Made by a program: the position numbers and the translations under genes. A stretch of 64,000 bases of DNA. Source: Protula sp. h YS-2021 (Eukaryota; Annelida; Polychaeta; Sabellida; Serpulidae). Under the pieces are notes generated by a model that did not search any database, was not told where the DNA came from, and saw only the letters and a program-made list of their open reading frames with translations. The stretch spans positions 99,435,587 to 99,499,586 of the forward strand of contig OX457025.1 of NCBI GenBank assembly GCA_949752745.1, given 5' to 3'. Positions 44,515 through 55,410 of the stretch are shown piece after piece (position 1 is the stretch's first letter; every line of letters begins with the position of its first letter).

Positions 44515-44966
44515 CTGACAACAAACAAACACCCCTCTCACCAGGACTGTGCAAACACAGCAATATGATCAGTCTTCGAGTTGAGTTTCATGCGTCACTT
44601 CTCTCTGCACCGCTGCCTTACTTTTTTTTTTAAAAAAATAGTTACACATGAATCTATTGTCTACGGGCATTTAATAAAAATTTTCATCAAAATCAACGAT
44701 TTTTTATTTATGATTTTTTTCCATCGACTTTTGATATCTTAGAAAGATTTGATGTATCAGGAAGATTTGATATCTCAGGAAGATTTGATACCGGACACTT
44801 CTAATTTGATATGGTCTTTACAAGTAACTTAACTCAGAAAACAGAGGGCTCGGTCATCAAACGTTTCGCAGCACTTTTTTTTAGTTTCTGAAATTGCTTT
44901 TATAAATTAATAGACAAATTGCAGAAAATCCAACAAAAGTAAGACCAGAGAGAACTAACCACTTAC

Positions 44967-45077
44967 TTTGGTTTCCGGCGAACTGGGGGTTCGACGCACT
45001 GCCGCGCCAACTCCGTCAGCTGTCCTTCAAAATTGGCCCTCAACATTTTAGAAAAATTCTGATCCGTTACTTCTACT
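44967..45077 (-). CDS. RWD-RING protein, exon 4
   Basis: The exon encodes residues 166-201, VEVTDQNFSKMLRANFEG through the second helix of the second RWD-like module, to VRRKP. The acceptor TTACGTTTCAG|A and the donor CAAA|GTAAGT are both phase 2 and match their neighbours. Confidence 0.8.
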
Positions 45078-45129
45078 CTGAAACGTAACATTGTTTGGAT
45101 AAATATGGCGAATGTTGGCCCTTCCTTTT

Positions 45130-45450
45130 CTACCATATACCCCCTCCCCACCCCCTCTCTCCTACATCCTCACACGCATACACCTCCCTCACACCCCCAC
45201 ACTTATACACCCCCTCACACACCCAACAGACATACACCTCCCTCACACCCCCCCACACATACAGCCCCCCTCACACACATACACCTCCCTCACACCCCCA
45301 TACACCCCACACACACCCCACACATATTCCATTTCCACACATGAAATACATTAACAATGAATGAAACAAGACTGCCACAGCCCTCACACAGCCCCTCACA
45401 CCCCCCACACATACAGCCCCCCTCACACACCCCCTCACACACACATATCG
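45130..45450. repeat. CACAC/ACCCCC-rich simple repeat in intron 3
   Basis: Imperfect (CA)n with CCTCCCTCACACCCCC and CATACA pieces fills most of the 411-bp intron 3 of the RWD-RING gene. Confidence 0.85.
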
Positions 45451-45488
45451 CATGGGATACAATAACAACAAACGAAAACATGACATAC

Positions 45489-45706
45489 TGTGTCAGTGTT
45501 TTTGGGTAGTCATCTGCTATCGTAAACCGTACATTCACGAAATACTCCAGTTCTCGTAATCTCACTATTATTTGAGATGACTTCTGTTTTAATTTGAGTT
45601 CATCATTTTGGCCGAGCAGTTTCTTGATGTCACTAATTTCTTCGTGGCAGACACAGAGCGGGTTGTCTTCCAGGAACTTCTTCATAAACGACACCGACGC
45701 TAGCAC
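45489..45706 (-). CDS. RWD-RING protein, exon 3 (second RWD-like module)
   Basis: The exon encodes residues 93-164. It begins VLASVSFMKKFLEDN, finishing the last helix of the first RWD module. A basic linker follows (KKLLGQNDELKLKQKSS), then a second module starts at IIVRLRELEYFVNVRF with the typical ADDYP turn (156-160). The acceptor is GATTGACAG|GTG, phase 0, and the donor is CACA|GTATGT, phase 2. The acceptor and the first 57-58 bases of this exon are copied repeatedly in the upstream intron. Confidence 0.82.
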
Positions 45707-47360
45707 CTGTCAATCAAAAACACCATAACGCTAGCACCTGTCAGTCAAAAACACCATAACGGTAGTACCTGTCAATCAAAAACACCATAACGCTAGCACC
45801 TGTCAATCAAAAAGACACATTGGGGGTTGTCTTCCAGGAACTTCTTCATAAACGACACCAACGCTAGCACCTGTCAATCAAAAACACCATAACGCTAGCA
45901 CCTGTCAATCAAAAACACCATAACGCTAGCACCTGTCAATCGAAAACACCATAACGCTAGCACCTGTCAATCAAAAAGACACAGAGGGGGTTGTCTTCCA
46001 GGAACTTCTTCATAAACGACACCGACGCTAGCACCTGTCAATCAAAAACACCACAACGCTAGCAACTGTCAATCAAAAACACCATAACGCTAGCACCTGT
46101 CAGTCAAAAAGACACAGAGGGGATTGTCTTCCAGGAACTTCTTCATAAACGACACCGACGCTAGCACCTGTCAATCAAAAACACCACAACGCTAGCAACT
46201 GTCAATCAAAAACACCATAACGCTAGCACCTGTCAGTCAAAAAGACACAGAGCGGGTTGTCTTCCAAGAACTTCTTCATAAACGACACCGACGCTAGCAC
46301 CTGTCAATCAAAAACACCATAACGCTAGCACCTGTCAGTCAAAAACACCATAACGCTAGTACATGTCAATCAAAACGACACAGAGCGGGTTGTCTTCCAA
46401 GAACTTCTTCATAAACGACACCAACACTAGAACCTGTCAATCAAAAACACCATAACGCTAGAACCTGTCAATCAAAAACACCATAACGCTAGTACCTGTC
46501 AATAAAAAACACCATAACGCTAGCACCTGTCAATCAAGAACACCATAACGCTAGTACCTGTCAATCAAAAACACCATAGCGCTAGTACCTGTCAGTCAAA
46601 AACACCATAACGCCAGTAAGTGTCATTCAAGCACACCATAACGCTAGCACCTGACAATAAAAAAAACATCTTAATGCTAGCACCTGTCAATCAAAAACAC
46701 CATAACGCTACTACCTGTCAATCACAGACACCACAACGCTAGTACCTGTCAATCAAAAACACCATAACGGTAGTACCTGTCAATAAAAAACACCATAACG
46801 CTGGCACCTGTCAATCAAAAACACCATAACGCTAGTACCTGTCAATCAAAAAGACACAGAGGGGATTGTCTTCCAGGAACTTCTTCATAAACGACACCAA
46901 CGCTAGCACCTGTCAATCAAGAGCACTATAACGCTAGCGCCTGTCAATCAAAAACACCACAACGCTAGTACCTGGCAATCAAGAACACAATAACGCTAGC
47001 CGCTGTCAATCAAGAGCACCATAACGCTAGCACCTGTCAATAAAAAAACACATCTTAATGCTAGTACCTGTCAATCAAAAACACCATAACGCTAGCACCT
47101 GTCAATCAAAAACACCACAGCGCTAGTACCTGTCAATCAAAAACACCATAACGCTAGCACCTGTCAGTCAAAAACACCATAACGCTAGCACGTGGCAATA
47201 AAAAAATCTGAATCTGAATGCTAGACCCTGTCAATAAAAACCACCATAATGCTAGCACCTGTCAGTCCAAAAAATACATCTTAATGCTAGCACCTGTCAA
47301 TCATAAACACCATAGCGCTAGTAGCTGTCAATCAAAAGACACTTGAATGCTCGCACCTGC
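45707..47360. repeat. 31-bp minisatellite made of the exon 3 splice acceptor, with six partial exon 3 copies
   Basis: The unit AACGCTAGCACCTGTCAATC plus AAAAACACCAT is, on the minus strand, TTGATTGACAG|GTGCTAGCG, which is the exon 3 acceptor and first codons. About 45 copies occur. Six longer units also contain the first 57-58 bases of exon 3 (about 45813-45870, 45978-46034, 46111-46167, 46243-46300, 46377-46433, 46853-46909), directly joined to another acceptor. The true exon lies at the array's left edge. Confidence 0.92.
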
Positions 47361-47430
47361 CAATAAAAAAACACAACAGTGTGAGACACATAACAGCTAC
47401 ATACAGTACCAGCTTTTGCATTCCTACGTA

Positions 47431-49104
47431 CAGATACGCTTGCGACAAACGCAAAAATAAGTCGCAATAAATTTCAAAAAATAAATGCATTTTGTTGCAG
47501 AAAAATGAAACAAAACGCGTCCTGCGTGTCGCAAAATGCATTTGGCAGGCCGCAATAAATCGCAACAAATTTTACATACATTGACACTTGCCTGAGTGTT
47601 ATGCAACACATTGTCTTTTGATGTTTTGCATTGTGTACTCTACTAATCCCCAGTAATGCGCATTTTGTTTGCACACAAGAAGTATTGTGCGGGATGGTAT
47701 GATGCTAGCATTGTTTAAATATTGCATCTTGTTTTACAGTGTGCATGGCCATTTATTTTCCAGACTGAAAGGGTGTAAAATGTTAATTTAAAAAATGCTG
47801 TGTTAACTCACATGTGGATATGTGTTCAGTTCTTTTATTATGAACTTATCGCTTTTTAAGTAAAAAATTTGCAACTAAATAGCAACTAAATTTTTTCAAA
47901 CCTTTTCTACCGAATCCCGGTCATCTGACCCCCCCCCCCCCTGTCATCTGCCCCCCCCCCCCTTTTTGCAACCCGGTCGACTGCCTCCCCTCCCTTCAAA
48001 GTGGAGGGGTGGTCGCTTGCCCCCCCTATATACTATTTTTTCTTGTGTTCTTGGCTTACAAAGACACAGTAAATAAAATTATATTTATTTTATTGAATGT
48101 ATTGTACCTCGATAAATTGCAGTTCACCAATAGGAAACTAATTGCAATTAGAATTGCAATTAGTTTACGGATCAGTCTCTCCTAAGATCAATATTGGTGA
48201 ACAGATCAATGAAGATCAATTGTTTCAGAGACGAAGTAGACGGGGACATCACAATCGCCTAAATTAAAAAAAAATTCTACCAAAAAAAGGAAGGGGGGCA
48301 GATGACGACCCCGTTCAGTTGCAGGAGGGGGGGGGGCAGTCGACCGGGTTGCAAAAAATCGGGGGCAGATGACCGTTTACCTTTTCTACCACCCTTTGCC
48401 GTCATATTATCCTCAGTTTAAGACTAAAAGCACCCCCACAGGCCTGAATAAAAATCGTATATTTTTCCCATTTGTAATTCCATTTCTATTTCACACTTCC
48501 CCCCCCCCCCCCCCCCCCTCCGGTCAGAAAGCTAACTTTTTGATGTGTTTTTTTTTAACGAAAGACATTATTCATGTAAATTTATTCGTTTTTCACTTAA
48601 ATATGGCAAATAAAAACAGATGAGAAAGAAAGGAACAAAACTTGACTGCGTTCCACGGGGGATAATTTCAAATTAAAAGCTTTTTCTTAATATTAGTTAA
48701 CACTGGCATTCCTTGGACAGTAATCTCCGAAGCACATAACACTGGCATTCCATTTTTAATTTTATTTCATGTCGCCTGAGAACATGTACTTATACAATAA
48801 TTTTAAACACAAATACAGCCTATTACACGTCCACACATACAGCTGAAACATTGACTTGTTTACACAGAGTACATGTAATTGGAGTGAATGCGCAGGGGGA
48901 TTAAATCGCTTGCGTGAATGTTTGCTCAAGGTGTAATCTTATCATCAGTGTGAAATAAGTCGCAACATATTGCATGCTCAGGACGCGTCCTCTGAAATAT
49001 TGGATCGCGGCTAGATGCAATAAAACTCAATAAGTCGCAATAAAAAATTGCAATTTTTTGCGTTTTATTCCAACATATTTTTGCGTTTGTCGCAAGCGTA
49101 TCTG
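47431..49104. mobile_element. Non-autonomous DNA transposon with perfect 31-bp inverted ends and TA flanks
   Basis: TACAGATACGCTTGCGACAA (47429 on) through 47459 is the perfect reverse complement of 49076-49106. The outermost TA on each side fits a TA target duplication, leaving CAGATACGC ends. GTCGCAATAAA motifs occur just inside both ends. The 1.67-kb interior has no transposase frame. The ends suggest a Tc1/mariner-like or other TA-inserting family. It sits in intron 2 of the RWD-RING gene and contains a younger foldback element (47912-48378). Confidence 0.8.
47912..48378. mobile_element. Foldback element with poly-C inverted arms and a 12-bp direct repeat flank
   Basis: The left arm (CGGTCATCTG, C-run, TTTTTGCAACCCGGTCGACT) is matched in reverse complement by the right arm at about 48318-48376. 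ACCTTTTCTACC occurs immediately outside both ends (47900-47911 and 48379-48390) and is a likely target-site duplication. The interior has no coding capacity. Confidence 0.75.
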
Positions 49105-49404
49105 TATAAATGCAGTATGACGATGATATGTGCGATATATGTATATATCTATAACTTCAACATCTTGATTGTCTTTTTATGATGCAAATGACATTTTGGT
49201 GTTGTTGTGAAGTAGACTGTTTCTATAGCAAACGAAGACGGGAATATTCATTACACAGGTGCTCGCATACGAGACGGAATTTTGCAATGAATGGTGAAAC
49301 GGTATTCGGTAATTTCAGGCCGTTCTCTCATTACAGGGGTTCACTAATGCGCCATTCACGTGGTTTGTTCTCTCATTACAGAGGTTCACTACCACGCCAC
49401 TCAC

Positions 49405-49570
49405 TTGGTACTGCCCTATGAGGGTCTTCGCGTGTTCTTCGGCTATTTTCGTAAGAGCTCCGAGTAACTTTTCCGGCAGCACTTTGCTTTTTAATTCGAT
49501 GAACACTGCATGCCTCGGGTAGTCTTCAGGAAATTGGAAGCACATCGTCAACTGTTTCTTCTCAGTTTTC
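49405..49570 (-). CDS. RWD-RING protein, exon 2 (first RWD module)
   Basis: The exon encodes residues 38-92. It contains MCFQFPEDYPRHAVFIEL (46-63), the EDYP turn diagnostic of RWD domains, and the following helix LPEKLLGALTKIAEEHAK. The acceptor ATTGAAG|G completes the threonine codon from exon 1. The donor CAA|GTGAGT is phase 0. RWD folds are relatives of ubiquitin-conjugating enzymes and mediate protein contacts, often in RING ligases. Confidence 0.85.
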
Positions 49571-49899
49571 CTTCAATAAATACGTCACACTGAATTCAGC
49601 TACAGCCCTCATTAAAACACTGTTCATAACATTCTATAACATTACATAACTTGGCCCATGGCACTGGAATGTGTTCAGATCGGACCATCTACGCAGGCGT
49701 AATAATCAATATTGCTCTCTCTCGCCAATTAAAATCAGAGAATCAACTGTACACAAAAAAAGTTTCTCCACTTGCTGGGGAAACTAGAGCGGTGTGCATA
49801 GCCCACATATTCCCCACAGGCCCCCATCAGTTAAACACGGCCATCAATAGTCAATCAAGAGCTGAAATTTTCCAAGTCCATCTGGTCCACTCTCCTTGG

Positions 49900-50060
49900 A
49901 CGAACCTGGCCCATTTACAATACCGATCTGTGTTTGTTCCCATAGAAGCTAAATACCAAGTTTCATTAAAATCCTTGAAGCAGTTTTTAAGTTATCGTGC
50001 TAACAAGCTCTTGATGACGGACCGACCGACAGACTGACACGCAGTCGATCGCATATATTC
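49900..50060. repeat. Probable fragment of a dispersed repeat in intron 1 of the RWD-RING gene
   Basis: The segment with CCAAGTTTCATTAAAATCC, AGTTATCGTGCTAACAAGC and GACGGACCGACCGACAGAC resembles the end of dispersed repeats I associate with invertebrate genomes. The family is not identified. Confidence 0.35.
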
Positions 50061-50097
50061 GTTGTGGGGAATAAAAGACATGCGAAAGGAAACTCAC

Positions 50098-50207
50098 GTG
50101 ATTTTCACCTGAACCATCACGCGCACGCATGTTATGAGCTGTGTGTCGTCGATTTCTCCAATCTTTGCCTTGATTGACTGCAGTTCTCTCTCTATGAGCT
50201 CGGCCAT
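50098..50207 (-). CDS. RWD-RING protein, exon 1
   Basis: The exon encodes residues 1-36, starting MAELIERELQSIKAK, an amphipathic helix typical of RWD N-termini, and ending VMVQVKI. The donor ATCAC|GTGAGT is phase 2. The ATG at 50205-50207 was chosen because the helix begins there. The frame stays open upstream through a 25-bp repeat that contains more ATG codons, so a longer N-terminus, or an additional upstream exon, cannot be excluded. The complete product would have about 337 residues: two RWD-like modules, then RING-type zinc binding, which suggests an E3 ubiquitin ligase. I know no named orthologue. Confidence 0.75.
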
Positions 50208-50398
50208 GTGATACAGCAACACACCTGCACATGTGATACACCAACACACCTGTAAATGTGATACACCAACACACCTGCACATGTGATACACCAACACACC
50301 TGTAAATGTGATACACCAACACACACTGCACATGTGATACACGAACACACCTGCACATGTGATACACGAACACACCTGCACCTGTGATACATGTGGCA
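50208..50398. repeat. 25-bp minisatellite derived from the RWD-RING start-codon region, about seven copies
   Basis: The unit ATGTGATACACCAACACACC plus TGCAC or TGTAA repeats directly upstream of exon 1. On the minus strand each unit reads TGTATCACATG, the same as the sequence preceding and including the real ATG, followed by TGCAGGTGTGTTG. Confidence 0.85.
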
Positions 50399-51521
50399 AT
50401 TTGTTTTGTCTACGTAATTTGAAAAAAGAAGATGTACAAGTACGTTTAGCAAAAGTGTTTTTATCATTCTATAGACGTTTTTGCTCTTATCTGTAGTCGT
50501 CTTGGTCTTATTTGTAGTTGTCTTTGGCTTTATCGGTAGTCGACTGCAGATAAGGCCAAAGACGTTTCTGAAAACAAAAAGTTCAGCACCTGTACTCAAA
50601 CAAAGTTTGACGAAACGACGAACGACGTTTGTAAGTTAGTCTTGGTGAACGGATTGGGACTGGAAGTTTATGGAAATAGTGGACTTGATTTGAAATCTGT
50701 CTTTTGCTGAAAGTGAGAGTTAGACTTTCTCAAAATAAACACGGAAGTTGAAGTGATACGGGTTTTTGGTGTTTTTCTGCACAAGGCGACAATTATGCTC
50801 ATTTTCACTTCAAAATATCTTGAACAAAGAGAACCTATTTCTCACAGCGAAATATTAAACACTTTGCAAAAAAAAAAAAATCCAAATCACTTCCAGTAGA
50901 ATTTTAAAAACTTTTCAGCCTGATTTTGGTTTGCCTTTCCTTTTCACACAACCACAATTTTTTTTATAATCTGAAACCTTTCCAAGAAACATTTTCTTGT
51001 CATTTCGAAAGTTTTCCAGAAAAAAACATAGGTTTCCTACTTACTCTGTGAAATAGGTTCCTTTCAACCCCCTCTCCCAACCACACATCAAGAACTGTGC
51101 GCAACTGAACCTGGTAATTTATATGAACATTCAGTGTATTTAAAATGACCAGGTAAGATTTTGCAAGCTCGCGTCATTCTGACAAAACCAACACCAGCAT
51201 TTCCCTATGCCCAACGTATTTGGAATCTGGAAAAGAAAATTTATATAATACACAATGTGACTGTTAGCAGGTGCACGAGGCTTGTGCGCAGATGCCGCTG
51301 CAGATCTTATGCGCTGCACGCCTTGATAAAAAAACACTCTTTTCAGACAAGATTTGCGGACAATTAAAACTCTATGTTTGTTATAAATGAACAACTACAA
51401 CTTTCGGGATGACAGCTACTTCGATATTGGTAGCTGATGGTAACTTTTATCCCGAAAACATTATTAAAGTTTATATTATCGTTACAACGTTATTTTTCCA
51501 CTGAAATCTAGCAATAAGTTA
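50399..51521. other. 5' flank of the RWD-RING gene
   Basis: The promoter should lie here, but no TATA box or other convincing motif is placed. GTCGTCTT/GTAGTCG-type short repeats lie at 50480-50560. The rest is A/T-rich. Confidence 0.4.
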
Positions 51522-51598
51522 TTTTGGTCATGTGTAAATATGTAAATATTTTGTTATTGCCAATAACAAAATATTTACATATTTACACATGACCAAAA
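51522..51598. repeat. Perfect 77-bp palindrome, 38-bp arms, 1-bp spacer
   Basis: The arm TTTTGGTCATGTGTAAATAT...TTGTTATTG (51522-51559) is followed after a single C by its exact reverse complement (51561-51598). It is A/T-rich and should extrude a cruciform or hairpin readily. Confidence 0.9.
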
Positions 51599-51725
51599 AT
51601 TTGTGCCCGTTTTACAAAAAGGGTATATTGTTCATGAAATTTCAGTAAATGTTTGAATAATCCGACTGGTATGCAGGAAAATTTGCCTTATAACATACGA
51701 AGTTGACCACTAGAGGTGGAACAAT

Positions 51726-52812
51726 CAGGGATTTACGGGACGCGGATTTGCGCGTCAATGTCGCAAAAAATTGGCGAGGGACGCAAAAAAATTTGGGGCT
51801 TGCATCCCAGGGGACGCACAAAAAGCACAAAAAGTCCACAAAACGGTCCTACAAAAACACGATGACCTTTGAGGGGGTTAGCAGGGCTCGAAATTAACCA
51901 TTTTTACCAAATTTCTTGGCGTTGGCGGGGTTTTTGTCCATTTTTTGGGCATTTTTTACGAAATGACACCTTTTCGGAACCCACCGAGTTTTTCTGGCCC
52001 CAACTGAGTCACACTTTCCTTTTTTGACTCACTTCCCTGAGAACCCAGCGCGAACCCTGTATAGGCTATATATTAGAAAAATGACGATATTCCCATAAAT
52101 GTAATTTATTTCTCTTAGCTATTCGTACACATACCGGTAATACAAAGTCTTCAGTTTGTCTTTTTATGGTTTTTATTATACTTTGAGTCCGATTGCTTTC
52201 CACACCCCTATTTCCTCTTCTTTGAAAATCGTTTATTTTGACAATTAACATGGGCCAGAAATTATGGGGCCTCAGGACCAAGGGCCCTGGCTAATTTCGA
52301 GCCCCGCTTCTGCAAAAATGCTCATTAACGATTCCATATTCATTTTCCCTTTGCTGTGCAAACTGGCTCAGGTTACACCGGTTTCGTCTGTTCCATATGA
52401 AAGATGATGTTTGGTTTAAAACGCAATAAAAACAAACAGACTAAACCTTGAGCGGTTGAACCGTTCAATGTTCATTAAACTGTAAGGACCAGTCACAGAA
52501 CAGTTTGATTTTTCCGACCCTGCCAAATTGTTTAACAATGCGAAAAAGAAGGCCTGGTTAGATGAGAATTCATTGCTTTTAGAATTTTCTTGGTTTGGTA
52601 ATAAAAGATAGTGTGAACTGCAATTGTACGCGTTACCTCTTACCCCCCCCCCCCCCCCCTCCAAGCACACACCCTTTGTGTTTATTCAAATGAGGGGATA
52701 CAAACAAATCAGTGTGCAAATTGGGGGACGCAAAAAAATCACGGGGGACGCAAAAATATGAAAGCGTGGCATACCTGGGACGCAAAGATTTTGAAGTTGA
52801 GGTAAAACCCTG
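51726..52812. mobile_element. Non-autonomous DNA transposon with CAGGG ends and an AACAAT target duplication
   Basis: The left end CAGGGATTTAC and the right end (reverse complement CAGGGTTTTAC) form an 11-bp inverted repeat with one mismatch. AACAAT flanks both ends (51720-51725 and 52813-52818). GGGACGCAAAAA-like subterminal motifs occur about three times near each end. CAGGG ends recall hAT elements, though those usually make 8-bp duplications. No transposase frame remains. Confidence 0.7.
51882..52306. mobile_element. Nested MITE with CAGGGCTCGAAATTA ends
   Basis: CAGGGCTCGAAATTAACC at 51882 faces GGCTAATTTCGAGCCCCG ending at 52306. CAGGGCTCGAAATTA is a typical hAT-like terminal sequence. 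Flanking octamers do not match, so either the target duplication has decayed or the boundaries are off by some bases. Confidence 0.6.
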
Positions 52813-52818
52813 AACAAT

Positions 52819-54404
52819 GGAAGGCTTCGTAGTCTGACAGAGAGAAATACAAGTGGTCTGAGGAAGTAGTACTCGAATGAGTACACTGCCAATTTCACTT
52901 TACCAAATAAGCCAATTCGTACTTACGGATCTTTAGCAGTAGTTTCGACTGCAATTTTTGGGGGACAAATTATAAAGAAACGATAAGGGGAAAACATCAA
53001 AATTATAATTTTCTTTCAACGTGTACACTTAAACATTTAAAAAGCCATCATACAAGCCAAATTACACTTTGGTGTTTACAATAAAACGCGCAAGAATTTT
53101 TAATTTCGACTGCGAAACATAAAAGAAAATGAATTTTGGAACTATTTGTTAAATGTTTTAATAAATTTTTAAAACAGCATACGGGTTGTTAAATATCCGA
53201 TTGCTCTTTGGTGCAAGAGAAATTTGACATTTAGGCGAAATCTCTATATCATTTCTTTCATTGTTTACCTGGTTATTTTTGTTCGAAACGCAGAATTTTT
53301 GTGCATTTTTATTGAGATCGCCAAAAGTGTGATCAGGCTCACGATCTTTTAAAAACCTATTTTACATATTAAGTCCCTTTAATAGCAAACATGCGAATAT
53401 GTTTCTGGCAAAATCGAATTTTGTTGATTTCTTCCAGTTTATTTCTGTCATTTCTTTATATCCTTACCCCAACTGAATTTAGTCGAAACGCAAAAACTTT
53501 TAGGCAAACGTGCAAGTACGAATCCACTTATTCAGCTTTCTCATTGGTATTAGCCAAACAGGCCGATTGTTACTTTACCTGATAAAAAAAAATGTCAATA
53601 AAAAGACATTGAATACGTTAGTAGGGAAAAACTTACGTGACAAAATCGATTCAACGATTTCAACGATTTTATTTCAACAATCCTTGTCAAGCAAGGACAC
53701 GGTGAACATAACATAGTATGTACAAGATGTTGTCTCAAAATTTCGCAGACAGTTTCAAACACTATAGCAGTTATGTATAAATGGAGATAATTAAGGGTAC
53801 ATTTGGTTTCAGAATAAGGCCATAATCATACACATAAATCTACACAAATTGAAAACCTTTTTAGGAGATTTTGGATTCATGACACCCGAAAAAACTTCAC
53901 AATTGATGGGTCTAAATGTGCGTTTGCCCAGAAATTTTAACCTTTCATTTGTTAAAAAATTACATTCCAATAACAGATGCAGTTTATCACAAACAGCGTT
54001 AGAAGAGCATAACTTGCAGTCAGTATCTACGATAATGTGGATCTGGTTCAGGATTTGTTTACAAAACTTACCACTTCCGGGAATGGTAATTGTTGGCTAT
54101 ATCCATAGCGGTATGTTAATAAAAATAAGCTGTATCCCGCCAATGACATGATAATTTTGTTCAATTCAATTCAAATTTCTTTTCTGCATATCACCATACA
54201 AACCATCAAACAGAATGATTAAATACAAAATTGCAATTAAGTAAATAAATTTACAGAAAAGAGAGCAAGCAAAAGCAAGAAGCTTGTACAACGCTTGTCC
54301 ATAAATTTCTATCAAATAATTGTATTAACAAAAGAAAATAATCCACTTATATTTAAGTTTTTTAATCCCATATGTTCAATCAGACAGAGAATTGGTCATA
54401 TAAA
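52819..54404. other. Non-coding A/T-rich stretch
   Basis: No repeat array, splice-supported exon or element end is recognised. Open frames near 53391-53716 and 53849-54151 have no recognisable protein character. Confidence 0.4.
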
Positions 54405-54864
<460 letters not shown>

Positions 54865-55410
54865 TCTATGTTGCTGACATACGTATTTCCCACTAGTTCA
54901 TAACAGTAAATTATACAAGGAAGAAAGAGGGAATAATAAAAAGCTTAAAGGGCCGACTGGCCTGCAACTAAGCTATATCCATACAAAATTGATAAACACT
55001 TAGCTAATTTAGACTTATCTTTTGATATATGTTCCCTTCAGTTTAACTTTTCGCCAATAATTACTCCAAGAAATTTTGTGTACGTGACCCGCACAAGTTT
55101 TTTCGTCACCTAGGAAAATATCTAAATTTGTACAAAAGTTTCTGGAAAGACCCAAAACAATAAATGTTTTATTGACATTTAGTGAAAGTCTATTGAATTT
55201 AAACCATACTTTAATTTTGACAATTCTGTTGTTATAGCTCTACACATTTCTGGTAATTTATACCCGCATAAAAAAATATTAGTGTCAACAGCAAAAAGAA
55301 CACACCTATTGCAACTAATTTATTATCAGTTGATGCCGCTAAATTTTCTAGTAGTTCTAACAATGCTAAAGAAGTTGATCTATTTGACTGAAAACCACAC
55401 TGGCTTTCAC
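54865..55410 (-). pseudogene. Decayed non-LTR retrotransposon reverse transcriptase fragment
   Basis: Reading the minus strand in shifting frames gives recognisable blocks in the right order: GFQSNRSTSLALLELLEN, then FAVDTNIFLCG (the FADD box with one acidic residue replaced by Val), TKFLGVIIGEKLN, and FYYSLFLPCIIYCYE followed by GNTY. These match the thumb-proximal part of jockey/CR1-like LINE RTs. The core between the first two blocks is deleted, and stops and frameshifts interrupt the rest. It is dead. Confidence 0.7.

Noticed and set aside
51874..52314. 8-bp target duplication for the nested CAGGGCTCGAAATTA element
   Set aside because: The octamers outside the two ends (GGGGTTAG and CTTCTGCA) do not match.
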